DNA of 64,000 nt from Claveliimonas sp034178805. Its GTDB lineage: Bacteria; Bacillota; Clostridia; Lachnospirales; Lachnospiraceae. Shown one piece after another: positions 42,077-51,288 of the stretch. The translations under genes were made by a program, and so were the position numbers. The notes under the pieces were generated by a model. That model did no database searches. It worked only from the letters and a program-made list of their open reading frames with translations, and had not been told where the DNA came from. Position 1 is the stretch's first letter; every line of letters begins with the position of its first letter. The DNA is taken from assembly GCF_050314255.1 (NCBI RefSeq), contig NZ_JBNPMZ010000009.1:54154-118153 (forward strand). Direction: 5' to 3'.

Positions 42077-44260
42077 ATGGATATCATGCTTGTAGGTGGT
42101 TTATCACCTATGATGAGAAAACTATCATTAAAACTATATAAAGAGGGACACAGGATCTACGTATTATCGGGAAATCGGAATCCATCCAATCATTATGATT
42201 ATGCATTTGAAAAGTACGATTTTCCCTACGACAGCGCCTCCATAGAAGAAGTGTTTCAGAGTGTCAATCCGGATGTGACGATCCTGCTCGGTGCATTTGA
42301 CGGCAATTTATCCGGGGAAGATCCCAAAAGAGAAGCGATTCAGTATGCAGCCGGTTTACAGAATATCCTGCTCTCCTGGTCTGCACTGGAGAAAGGACGG
42401 CTGATCTACCTGTCTTCTGCAGAGGTGTACGGCAATTCTCATCAGATTCCGGTGACGGAATCCATCCGGCCGGTTCCCAGGGGAATCCGTCCTCTGATGC
42501 TTTTTCAGGGAGAAGAAAGCTGCAGATTCTATCAGGAGCAGCTGAAAAAGGATGTTCTGATCCTGCGTGTGGACAGAATCCATGATGTTCCCAAAGACAG
42601 AAGAGAAGCGGCTTTTGGAATCTGTCAGAGGAAGTGTCTGGATGCCTTTCGGAATGGTGCAGTTTCTTATCGGAAAAATCATAAGTACGGGCTTACCTAT
42701 ATGGGGGATGCGGTGGAGAGTATCTATAAGCTGGTTGCCTGTGAGAGCCATAAGTATGGGTTCTATCATATTTCTTCCGGTGAAGCGTACTCTGAACTGC
42801 AGATCGCCGAGGCAATCGGAAAATATTTGGGAAAAGAACTGGAGAAAATTGACAATACACTGGAGGAACAGAATTCAGTGATACTGTCAAATGAACGAAT
42901 CAAAGAGGAATTCGGATTTCAGATCTGGTGTGAGCCGGAAGAGACGATTCAGAAGACCCTTTCTTATATGAAAAAACATAGTGGACGTTTTCTGGATCGT
43001 ACACATCCGGGACTGGATATCTGGCACAGGATTTATTTTAAGACGATGGAGTTGTTTGGCGCACTGGTGCCATATATTGAGAACCTGATTCTGTTTATTC
43101 CATTCTTCATGCTGAATAACCGTGCGACAGGAAGTCAGTTTTTTTCCAAGATTGATTTTTACCTCATCTATGTGCTGTTGTTTGCGGTGGTGCATGGGCA
43201 GAGACAGGCGACATTTTCGGCATTGCTTGCTGCGGCAGGTTACCTGTTTCGACAGATGTATAATCAGTCGGGAATTACGGTCGTAACAGATTACAACACC
43301 TATGTGTGGATTGCAGAAATCTTCATCCTGGGTCTGGTCGTAGGCTATATGAAAGACCAGCTACAATTCCTCAAAGAAGAGAAAGAGCAGGAAGTGGATT
43401 TTCTGTCGGAGCGTGTGACAGATATTGCAGATATCAATGACAGCAACCTGCGTGTAAAGGAAGGACTGATTACGCAGGTTGTAAATTATGACTACAGTTT
43501 TGGTACGGTGTATGACCTGGTAGAGCAGCTGGAGGAAGATCATCCGGCAAAAATCCTGTTCCATGCGATTGAGTTGATTCAGAATGTAATGGATTGTCAG
43601 GATGTTTCGCTCTATCGTATCAACGAGGAAGAGTATGCCAGATTATTCGGCTATACCTCGATAAAAGCAGCCTCCATGAGGCATACGGTACATCTTCCGG
43701 ATAAAGCTCCTCTTTACGAGGCATTTTCCAGACGGGAAGTGTATCTGAACCGGGACATGGATCCGGAATACCCAATGATGGCATACTGTATTTTTGAAGA
43801 GGAAAAAATGGAAATGATGATTCTGCTCTGGAGTATTCCCTTTGAGCGAATGACGATTGATGAATCCAACCGTCTGATCATAACCAGTAAACTGATTCAG
43901 AAGGCAGTGAAGCGGTCAGCGGCTTATCTGGATCTCCTGCGAAACGAACGGTATCAGGATGAGAGTCCTGCCCTGAAGCCGGAGGCATTCGAGGAACTGG
44001 TTCATACATATTACGGAGCCGGAGAAAAGAATTTAACAGAGTATATTTTGCTCCGGGTAATTTCAGCAGAAGCAGGTATGGAAAAAGCGGGACTTATTAT
44101 TTCAGGAATGCTTCGTGATACAGACTATATCGGTTATAGAAATGACGGCAATCTCTATATCCTGCTTACCAGTACGGACAGGACAGGATGTGGCTTTGTC
44201 CAGAAGAATCTGGAAAAGAAGGGAATCCGTACGCTGATCAGTGAGGAGATGGGACTATGA
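42077..44260 (+). CDS. pelD: PelD-like c-di-GMP receptor fused to a degenerate epimerase domain
   Basis: A 727-residue protein with three parts. Residues 1-300 form a NAD-dependent epimerase/SDR-like domain (YLSSAEVYGNS, then TYMGDAVESIYKLV); the N-terminal glycine motif is degenerate (VGGLSPMM) and the YxxxK catalytic pair is absent (LFQGEE at about 138-145), so it is probably not an active enzyme. Then follow about three to four membrane helices (about 322-430), a coiled coil, a GAF domain (about 475-625) and a GGDEF-like domain (about 630-727). In the last, the active-site GGDEF is replaced by NDGNL (689-693), while the inhibitory I-site RDTD (Arg680-Asp683) is kept. This is the PelD design: binds c-di-GMP, makes none, and switches on Pel synthesis. 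Confidence 0.82.
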   Translation: MDIMLVGGLSPMMRKLSLKLYKEGHRIYVLSGNRNPSNHYDYAFEKYDFPYDSASIEEVFQSVNPDVTILLGAFDGNLSGEDPKREAIQYAAGLQNILLSWSALEKGRLIYLSSAEVYGNSHQIPVTESIRPVPRGIRPLMLFQGEESCRFYQEQLKKDVLILRVDRIHDVPKDRREAAFGICQRKCLDAFRNGAVSYRKNHKYGLTYMGDAVESIYKLVACESHKYGFYHISSGEAYSELQIAEAIGKYLGKELEKIDNTLEEQNSVILSNERIKEEFGFQIWCEPEETIQKTLSYMKKHSGRFLDRTHPGLDIWHRIYFKTMELFGALVPYIENLILFIPFFMLNNRATGSQFFSKIDFYLIYVLLFAVVHGQRQATFSALLAAAGYLFRQMYNQSGITVVTDYNTYVWIAEIFILGLVVGYMKDQLQFLKEEKEQEVDFLSERVTDIADINDSNLRVKEGLITQVVNYDYSFGTVYDLVEQLEEDHPAKILFHAIELIQNVMDCQDVSLYRINEEEYARLFGYTSIKAASMRHTVHLPDKAPLYEAFSRREVYLNRDMDPEYPMMAYCIFEEEKMEMMILLWSIPFERMTIDESNRLIITSKLIQKAVKRSAAYLDLLRNERYQDESPALKPEAFEELVHTYYGAGEKNLTEYILLRVISAEAGMEKAGLIISGMLRDTDYIGYRNDGNLYILLTSTDRTGCGFVQKNLEKKGIRTLISEEMGL

Positions 44261-45183
44261 CGCGCAGTGGAGTGATCTTTCTCATCGTATTAATTCTAAA
44301 TGCACTGGTTGCAGCAGGGTATCTGATCTGGCATCTGATTTATAAAAAAGAAACAGATAACCGAAAACAGTATGTGATGCATGCAGTTGTAATGCTGATC
44401 TGTCCGGTTGTGGGAATCTTCTATTTCCTTTTCGCTTTTTTAAAATATCATTTTATGAATTTGGGAGAAAGAGATCTCTCGGATGTGGAATTCAGTAAGC
44501 GGAGACATGCGGCAAGGGTCAAAGCAGATGAGGAGAGAGAACGAAATATCGTGTCAGTGGAAGAATCCATTCTTGTGTCGGTTCAGGAACAGAAGCGTAT
44601 GAATATGCTGAATGTGCTTCTGGGAGATACCGAAGAATCTCTTTCTGCGATTGCACTTGCTTTGGACAGTGATGACTCTGAGGTTGCTCATTATGCGGCA
44701 TCATTTTTGCAGAGCAGGATGGATATGTTTCGTGATAATGTGAGCAGGATGCAGAAAGAGATAGATGAGAGTGATATTCAAGATGAAAAATGTCAGGAGC
44801 AGATTGTGGATCTGATCCGTTATATGAATCAAATGCTGAAACAGAAAGTATTTACGCAGGTTGAGCAGGAGGATTATGTGGAGCAGATGGACCAGCTTTG
44901 TGAAAAGTTGTTTCAAAATGCAGGAGACAGGATGATACCGGCCTGTTATGAATGGATTTTGGAAAGGATCATGGAGCGGAAAAGATATGAGAAGGCAGAG
45001 CTCTGGGGAAACCGTTTTTGTGAGCAGTACCCCGATCAGCTGCCATCCTACACACTCAGGTTAAAACTGTATTTTGAGACGAATCAGAAAGAAAAGTTCT
45101 TTGAAGTGCTGGATCAGCTGCGGGCATCTTCGGTTGTTGTTGATAATCAGACACTGGAACTGATTCGTATCATCCAAAGATAG
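44257..45183 (+). CDS. pelE: PelE-like membrane scaffold protein
   Basis: A 308-residue protein with two N-terminal membrane helices (about residues 6-28 and 42-66) and a long cytosolic helical part (about 100-308) with TPR-like packing (KAELWGNRFCEQYPDQLPSYTLRLKLYF). This matches PelE of Pseudomonas, a two-helix membrane protein with TPR repeats that holds PelD, PelF and PelG together. Sequence identity cannot be measured here; the call rests on layout and on its place between PelD and PelA/PelF. Its ATG overlaps the end of pelD (ATGA). It ends 31 bases before the next gene. Confidence 0.68.
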   Translation: MTRSGVIFLIVLILNALVAAGYLIWHLIYKKETDNRKQYVMHAVVMLICPVVGIFYFLFAFLKYHFMNLGERDLSDVEFSKRRHAARVKADEERERNIVSVEESILVSVQEQKRMNMLNVLLGDTEESLSAIALALDSDDSEVAHYAASFLQSRMDMFRDNVSRMQKEIDESDIQDEKCQEQIVDLIRYMNQMLKQKVFTQVEQEDYVEQMDQLCEKLFQNAGDRMIPACYEWILERIMERKRYEKAELWGNRFCEQYPDQLPSYTLRLKLYFETNQKEKFFEVLDQLRASSVVVDNQTLELIRIIQR

Positions 45184-45214
45184 AGGATATAGACGAAAGA
45201 AGGGAGGAAGAGTT

Positions 45215-47047
45215 ATGCTGTCAAAACGGAATCTGGCTATGATGATGACGATGATCATGGTTGTGCTTGTGCTCTTCCTCTCTTCTGTAGTATTAAAGGA
45301 ATATTATAATGATTATGATGTGAATCACGCGGCGGAGACAGAGGTCATTGAAAAAAAGGAACAGGAGTCTGTTCCGGCAGAACAGCAGGTTTTATATGTC
45401 GGTACAGAAGATAATGGTTATTATCCTGCAATGGAAGAATGGGCGGGATATCGTAAGAAATCCCTTCAAATCTGTGCATCTCTGGACACTGCATATGGAA
45501 TGATCCAGGCGGAGGAAGAGGTAAAACCCTGGCTGCTCATGGATGGAGAACTTCTGGAAGAGAATACAGAAAATGCTGCGGAGACGTTATCCCAATATGT
45601 GGAGCAAGGCGGAGTCGTTGTATTTTATCGTCTGCCATCCTGTCAGGTAATTAAAGACAGCGCAGTTCTGCAGAACCTTCTTGGAATCCAGCATGTGCGT
45701 GCCGAATCGGTGAAATTGCATGAAATACGCCTTTACAGCGGGTTCCTTCTGGGAGGAGAGACATGCTATTCGTTTGAGGATGTGAAGGAGCCGGAGCTTG
45801 TGGATATGGAGAGAGAGATACCCTGGTATGATATTTCTTCCAGAACCAAATCATATATGGTAGGATTCCTCACAGAAGAACAGAAGAATTCCCTGAGTCT
45901 GGAGAATGAGGATATGCCGGCCATCATCTGGAGAAGTAATATGGGAACCGGATCAGTATTTGCAGTCAACGGTGATTATATGAAGGGAGAAGCCGCTCTG
46001 GGCATCCTGGATGCCATGGTTTATGAGTCCGAAGACTACGCCCTTTATCCGGTGGTAAATGCGCAGAATCTCTCGGTTGCAGGCTTCCCGGATCTGACAG
46101 TGGAGAATGAAAAAAAGATGGCGGAGACTTATGGAATGACGACACAGCAATTTTGCCGGGATGTTCTCTGGCCGTCTCTCGTGGCGGGTGCCCAGAAAGG
46201 CGGATGGAAGATTACCTCTTTCGTGTCAGTAAAACAAAGTGATCAATCCGGGAATGAACCGAATCAGGAGGATATGATTGATTATCTGAAATATTTTAAT
46301 GAGGAGTCAGCGGAAGCAGGAGTTTCACTAGGACGAATAGAGAGCTCAGATATTCGGGCGTCAGTGGAAGACGAACGGAACACATTGAAAAAATGGGATC
46401 TGGATTATGAATTTGCAGGCGGATACGTCCGTAAGGAAAATAAGGATAAGCTTACATCCCTAATCGATAAGAATGGACAGATGAAATACTTCAAAGATAT
46501 CCGCACTGTTGTAGGAGAATATGAAAAGAATGAGCAGATTTTGTCCTGGCTGACGGATCAGATTACCCTTCAGAATGCTACAACCAATGCTTACCGACAC
46601 AGCTATAAAGACAGTTTGAGGCTGAAAAGCCTGGAGACGGCACTGGGCTACAGTAATATTCAGGTAGATATGTATCAGGTATTATGGCCGGAGAGCAGGA
46701 ACGATGAGTGGGAAAAGGTGGCAGAGAAGATGGCAGCAAATATTGATACATACTGGAAACCATTCGCTGCATTTGATAAGACGACGATTAGTCAGAGTGA
46801 CAGCAGAGTCCGGAATTTCCTGAATGGAAGTGTGGAAAGTACCAGAAATGGGAATCGAATTTCTATTCAGACAAAGAAATTTACAGGGGATGCCTATCTT
46901 TTGCTGAGGACACATGGGGAAAAGCCAGAGAAGATGACCGGCGGAACCTGGAAACAGGTGGAAGAGGATACCTGGCTTCTTCAGATTACGTCGGAGGAGG
47001 CTTCTGTTACACTGGAGTCAGAGATAGACCCATATTATAAAGAATAA
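45215..47047 (+). CDS. DUF2194/PelA-like extracytoplasmic protein
   Basis: A 610-residue protein with an N-terminal membrane anchor (about residues 8-28) and a large outside domain. The first half (about 65-260) looks like the glutamine-amidotransferase-like/DUF2194 region seen in Pel clusters (LLMDGELLEEN, then YVEQGGVVVFYRLPS), and the later part (about 340-520) is a TIM-barrel/deacetylase-like region (LPVVNAQ start, then FAGGYVRKENKDKL). I see no clear NodB metal triad (Asp, His, His), so deacetylase activity is doubtful. In Gram-positive Pel loci PelA is reduced to the deacetylase part. It lies between pelE and pelF. ATG 45215 has GGGAGG upstream. Confidence 0.6.
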   Translation: MLSKRNLAMMMTMIMVVLVLFLSSVVLKEYYNDYDVNHAAETEVIEKKEQESVPAEQQVLYVGTEDNGYYPAMEEWAGYRKKSLQICASLDTAYGMIQAEEEVKPWLLMDGELLEENTENAAETLSQYVEQGGVVVFYRLPSCQVIKDSAVLQNLLGIQHVRAESVKLHEIRLYSGFLLGGETCYSFEDVKEPELVDMEREIPWYDISSRTKSYMVGFLTEEQKNSLSLENEDMPAIIWRSNMGTGSVFAVNGDYMKGEAALGILDAMVYESEDYALYPVVNAQNLSVAGFPDLTVENEKKMAETYGMTTQQFCRDVLWPSLVAGAQKGGWKITSFVSVKQSDQSGNEPNQEDMIDYLKYFNEESAEAGVSLGRIESSDIRASVEDERNTLKKWDLDYEFAGGYVRKENKDKLTSLIDKNGQMKYFKDIRTVVGEYEKNEQILSWLTDQITLQNATTNAYRHSYKDSLRLKSLETALGYSNIQVDMYQVLWPESRNDEWEKVAEKMAANIDTYWKPFAAFDKTTISQSDSRVRNFLNGSVESTRNGNRISIQTKKFTGDAYLLLRTHGEKPEKMTGGTWKQVEEDTWLLQITSEEASVTLESEIDPYYKE

Positions 47048-47066
47048 CCAGAGAAGAGGTACAGCT

Positions 47067-48515
47067 ATGCGAATCTGTATTATAGCAGAAGGATGTTATC
47101 CATATGTGGTTGGCGGAGTGTCAGGGTGGGTACACAGTATGATCCGGACATTCCCCAAACAGGAGTTTGTTCTGCTTACGATTATAGCAAATAGAGAACT
47201 GAGTGGAAAATTTGCCTATGATCTGCCGGAAAATGTGACAGAAGTTCATGAACTTTATCTGGAAGATGCAGACTGGGGCAGTGTCAATAAGAGACATAAG
47301 ACCCGATTAAATCAGAAAGATTATTATGCACTTCGAAGTCTGATCCTGAATCATGAAGTAGAGTGGGATGCAATGTTTGATTTCTTTCGAAATAATAATG
47401 TATCGATCAATCAGCTTCTGATGGGAGAAGATTTTTACCATGCGGTACTGGACTGCTATAATCTGCAGTACCCGGATATTGTATTTTCGGATTTCCTGTG
47501 GACCATGCGCTCGATGTATCTTCCTCTTTTTCTTGCAATGGCCATGGAGGTTCCGCAGGCGGATGTGTATCATGCAGTCTCGACGGGCTATGCGGGAATT
47601 CTGGGCAGTATGGGAAAGCATTTTTATAACGGTCAGCTGATTATATCAGAACACGGGATTTATACCAGGGAGAGAGAAGAAGAACTGATCAAGGCGGAGT
47701 GGGTGCAGCGTCTCTACAAGAAGATCTGGATCCAGCAGTTTAAAAAAATGTCTCAGGTTGCCTATGATAAGGCGGATCTGGTAACCAGCCTTTATCAGCA
47801 TGCGCGGGAACTTCAGATAGAACTTGGATGTCCGAAAGAAAAGACGATGATTACCCCCAATGGAATTGATTACCGGAGACTGGAGAATCTGCCGGGCATT
47901 CAGCCGGAGAATGAAGGATATGTCCATGTGGGGGCTATCCTCCGTGTGGCGCCGATTAAAGATATTAAGACGATGATTCAGGCATTCGCCTATGCAAAGA
48001 GGAGGTTCCCCAAACTGAAATTATGGATCATGGGACCTTATAACGAGGATCCGGAGTATGCGGCAGAGTGTTTTAAGATGGTGGAGACGATGGAGATTCC
48101 GGATATCGAATTTACCGGAAGGATTCAGGTTGCAGATTATCTGGGATGGATGGATATGACCATTCTGACCAGCATCAGTGAAGGGCAGCCGCTCACGATT
48201 CTCGAAAGCTTTGCGGCTCATGTTCCGGTGATTGCGACGGATGTGGGTAACTGCAGGGGACTGTTGTATGGGGAGGACGATGACTTTGGAAAAGCGGGAA
48301 TCCTGACCCATATCATGAATATTGAGGAAATTGCGAATGCCATGGTCTATCTGGCGCAGAATCCGGAAGTACGCAGACAGATGGCAAATGTCGGGTATCA
48401 GCGCTTAATGCGTAAATATAAAATTGAAGACATGAAAAAAACATATGAAGGAATATATCGAAAAGCAGCACAGAGGCAGAATCTGATTTGGGAAGGTACA
48501 GAGATAGAGCCGTAA
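47067..48515 (+). CDS. pelF: GT4 family glycosyltransferase PelF
   Basis: A 482-residue cytosolic glycosyltransferase. The start AEGCYPYVVGGVSGWVHSMI and the long N-terminal domain (YLEDADWGSVNKRHK) are PelF hallmarks. The GT4 donor-binding EX7E motif is present as SEGQPLTILESF (about residues 372-383), with ITPNGIDYRRLENL before it. In Pseudomonas PelF is the soluble polymerase that uses UDP-sugars and docks on PelD/PelE/PelG. ATG 47067 has AGAGAAGAGG upstream. pelG follows after 39 bases, the invariant pelF-pelG order. Confidence 0.93.
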   Translation: MRICIIAEGCYPYVVGGVSGWVHSMIRTFPKQEFVLLTIIANRELSGKFAYDLPENVTEVHELYLEDADWGSVNKRHKTRLNQKDYYALRSLILNHEVEWDAMFDFFRNNNVSINQLLMGEDFYHAVLDCYNLQYPDIVFSDFLWTMRSMYLPLFLAMAMEVPQADVYHAVSTGYAGILGSMGKHFYNGQLIISEHGIYTREREEELIKAEWVQRLYKKIWIQQFKKMSQVAYDKADLVTSLYQHARELQIELGCPKEKTMITPNGIDYRRLENLPGIQPENEGYVHVGAILRVAPIKDIKTMIQAFAYAKRRFPKLKLWIMGPYNEDPEYAAECFKMVETMEIPDIEFTGRIQVADYLGWMDMTILTSISEGQPLTILESFAAHVPVIATDVGNCRGLLYGEDDDFGKAGILTHIMNIEEIANAMVYLAQNPEVRRQMANVGYQRLMRKYKIEDMKKTYEGIYRKAAQRQNLIWEGTEIEP

Positions 48516-48554
48516 CGGGAATCAGAGAAGAGGTCGTGCAGAAAGGAGAAGGCT

Positions 48555-50042
48555 ATGGCGGGAATTGGTGTAAAACTGAACCGGATTTATCATAAGAATA
48601 CGATTACTACCAATATTGTAGGATTTTTCTATAGTACAGTTGTAACCATCGCACCGGTTCTTGTTGTAATCATTAACCTGATGCTGATGCAAAAAGTACT
48701 GAAATTCAATACGGTCCGCTATTTTGACCGGGAATTATTTTCCTGTACAGTTTTGTATGTTTTTATCTTCTCTCTTCTGACAACTTCACCATTCAACGCG
48801 GTGTTGTCCCGTTATATGTCGGATGTGATCTTTGAAGAGCGATACGAGGATGTGCAGCCATGCCATAGAGTCGGGTTGTTGACCAATATTTGTTTTAGCT
48901 GCCTGTTCGCAATCCCATTTTGCTTCTGGGAGCATCTGGTGGGAGGCGTTCCGATTTATTATGTGTTTACGGGTTATTGCTGTTTTGTCAGTCTGGTTCT
49001 GGTATTTTACAATATGCTGTATCTGTCAATCTGTAAAGAGTACAGATTGATTTCCTTCTATTTTCTGGTGGGAATGGTAACGGCATTTTTACTGTCTGTT
49101 TTTCTTCGTTATGTGTGTAAAGTCAGTATTACTTACAGTATGCTTTTGGCGTTGACGGTGGGATTCTTACTCACAGCAGTACTGGAATGGGCAAAGATTC
49201 ATCAGTTTTTTCCGGATAACAGTGAGGAATACCGGAGAGTATTTGAATATTTCCGAAAATACTGGCAGCTGATCCTGATTAATTTTCTTTACACGCTGGG
49301 ATTGTTTATCCATAACTTTGTGTTCTGGGGAACGGATATGGCAATGCATCTGGTTCGAACCTTTGTGTGTAACCAGCCGTATGATATGGCAACCTGCCTT
49401 GCAATGTTTACCAACATATCGGCAAGTGTTATCTTCATCTCCAGAGTGGAAATGTATTTCCATGAACGTTATCGGGATTATGCAGATGCAGTATTTGGCG
49501 GAAGAGGGATTGATATCCGGAATACGAGGGAGCGGATGTTCCGGCAGCTGGGAAGCGAACTGATGACATTGGTACGTCTGCAGTTTATTGTATCGGTAAT
49601 CATTTATCTGATTTTTGTAATCTTTCTTCCGGGAATGGGATATGCGGGACTGGTTATGCGGATATATCCGATGGTAGCAGCCGGGTATTTCATCCTGTTT
49701 CTGATGTATGCGGAGATTATCTTTCTGTATTATTTTGAGGATCTGAATGGAGCACTGCTTACAGCTGTAAGCTTTTGTGTGGGAACATTTTTCGCCAGTC
49801 TGGTTGCAGTACATCTGAGCCATATATTTTATGGAACAGGTATCTGGGGCGGATCGGCAATCGGATTCGTGGTTGCTTATCTGCGGCTTCGCTGGATGGA
49901 GCGCAATCTGGATGAGCATATGTTCTGCAGAGGAAATATTATGAAACAAGCAAAAGGAATCAAGCCTTCCCCGAAGGTATTTGATCTAAGGGAGCAGAAA
50001 AAGTCGGAGGCAAGTCTGGAAATCGAAACAAAAGAAAAATAG
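48555..50042 (+). CDS. pelG: exopolysaccharide Pel transporter PelG
   Basis: A 495-residue membrane protein with about 12 transmembrane helices. The N-terminus AGIGVKLNRIYHKNTITTNI and the segment YFDRELFSCTVLYVFIFSLL are typical of PelG, a MOP/flippase-superfamily member that moves the growing Pel chain across the membrane. The C-terminal 40 residues are cytosolic, ending in a charged tail. ATG 48555 has AAAGGAGAAGG upstream. In a Gram-positive no PelB/PelC outer-membrane parts are expected and none are seen. It marks the end of the Pel core and is followed by tailoring glycosyltransferases. Confidence 0.92.
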   Translation: MAGIGVKLNRIYHKNTITTNIVGFFYSTVVTIAPVLVVIINLMLMQKVLKFNTVRYFDRELFSCTVLYVFIFSLLTTSPFNAVLSRYMSDVIFEERYEDVQPCHRVGLLTNICFSCLFAIPFCFWEHLVGGVPIYYVFTGYCCFVSLVLVFYNMLYLSICKEYRLISFYFLVGMVTAFLLSVFLRYVCKVSITYSMLLALTVGFLLTAVLEWAKIHQFFPDNSEEYRRVFEYFRKYWQLILINFLYTLGLFIHNFVFWGTDMAMHLVRTFVCNQPYDMATCLAMFTNISASVIFISRVEMYFHERYRDYADAVFGGRGIDIRNTRERMFRQLGSELMTLVRLQFIVSVIIYLIFVIFLPGMGYAGLVMRIYPMVAAGYFILFLMYAEIIFLYYFEDLNGALLTAVSFCVGTFFASLVAVHLSHIFYGTGIWGGSAIGFVVAYLRLRWMERNLDEHMFCRGNIMKQAKGIKPSPKVFDLREQKKSEASLEIETKEK

Positions 50043-50058
50043 GGGGGCAGGATACCCG

Positions 50059-51264
50059 ATGAAGAAAATATTATTTGTTATCAATACACTGGGGTATGGC
50101 GGTGCCGAGCGCGCCATGCTGAATCTTTTTGATATACTGGATCCGGAAAAATACGAGATATCATTGTTTGTACTGACAGGACAGGGAGAATTAAGCCATG
50201 AATTACCGGAATACGTACATCTTCTTAATCAGAATTATAAAGATGTATCCGTACACACAAAAGAAGGAAGAAAACTTCTGATGAGGAGTGTGTTGAGAGT
50301 TGGTATAGGAAAAGGGCTGTTCCTGCGTCGAGCTCCATACTTGTTGAAAAACTTTAGGAACATGCGAAGAAATGGAAAAATTCTGCCGGATAAGTTATGC
50401 TGGTGTCTGCTTGCCGATGGTGCACCAATTATACGAAAAGAATACGATCTGGCAGTAGCCTATCTGGAAGGCGGGGCAACCTATTATGTGGCAGAACACG
50501 TAAAAGCAAAGAAAAAAGCTGCATTTGTCCATATCGATTATGGACAGGCCGGGTATGGAAGAGAACTGGATCAGGATTGTTACAGGAAAATTGACTGGAT
50601 CTTTACGGTATCTGACGAGGTGAAAGATCATTTCCTGGAGGTGTATCCGGAATATAAACAGAAAGTTTCGGTCTTTCACAACCTTGTAAATCAGGAACGA
50701 ATCCGGCGGATGGCGGATGAGGAAAGTGGTTTTGAAGATGATTTTCAGGGATATCGGATTCTGACTGTTGGGCGATTGAACCATCAAAAGCGATATGATA
50801 TTGCAATTCGGGCGATGGCATTACTGAAAGAGAAGAGTAAAGTCCCGGTTCGGTGGTATGTGCTGGGAGAGGGGAATCTCCGAACCAGTCTGGAACAGCA
50901 GATCAGAGATGCAGGTCTGGAAAAGGAATTCATCCTTCTGGGCGTAAAAGAGAACCCATTCCCTTATTATAAGAACTGTGATTTTTATGTACATGCGACC
51001 GGGTTTGAAGGAAAGAGTATTGCCATACAGGAGGCACAGACACTTGGAAAACCAATTCTTGCAACGGATTGCAGCGGGAACAGAGAGCAGATGACAAATG
51101 GAGTAGACGGATGTATGTGTCAGTTGACGCCGGAGGCAGTCAGCAAACAGCTTCTCTGGATGATTGAGCATCCGGAAGAATGCAGATGCTACGGAGAAGA
51201 AGCGAGGAAGAAAGTATTGTACCATACGAAAGGGCTGAATCAGTTCCTGGCTCTGATAGACTGA
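50059..51264 (+). CDS. glycosyltransferase family 4
   Basis: A 401-residue GT4 enzyme (GT-B fold). The N-terminal INTLGYGGAERAML loop binds the acceptor/donor cleft; VGRLNHQKRYDIAIRAM opens the second domain (about residue 235) and the donor motif is EGKSIAIQEAQTLGKPILATDCSG (about 322). It probably adds a sugar to a lipid-linked or polymer acceptor at the membrane surface. It starts 16 bases after pelG with a GGGGGG-rich site, so it belongs to the same operon. The exact sugar cannot be told. Confidence 0.88.
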   Translation: MKKILFVINTLGYGGAERAMLNLFDILDPEKYEISLFVLTGQGELSHELPEYVHLLNQNYKDVSVHTKEGRKLLMRSVLRVGIGKGLFLRRAPYLLKNFRNMRRNGKILPDKLCWCLLADGAPIIRKEYDLAVAYLEGGATYYVAEHVKAKKKAAFVHIDYGQAGYGRELDQDCYRKIDWIFTVSDEVKDHFLEVYPEYKQKVSVFHNLVNQERIRRMADEESGFEDDFQGYRILTVGRLNHQKRYDIAIRAMALLKEKSKVPVRWYVLGEGNLRTSLEQQIRDAGLEKEFILLGVKENPFPYYKNCDFYVHATGFEGKSIAIQEAQTLGKPILATDCSGNREQMTNGVDGCMCQLTPEAVSKQLLWMIEHPEECRCYGEEARKKVLYHTKGLNQFLALID

Positions 51265-51288
51265 AAAGTGACATAAGAGGATAAAGCA

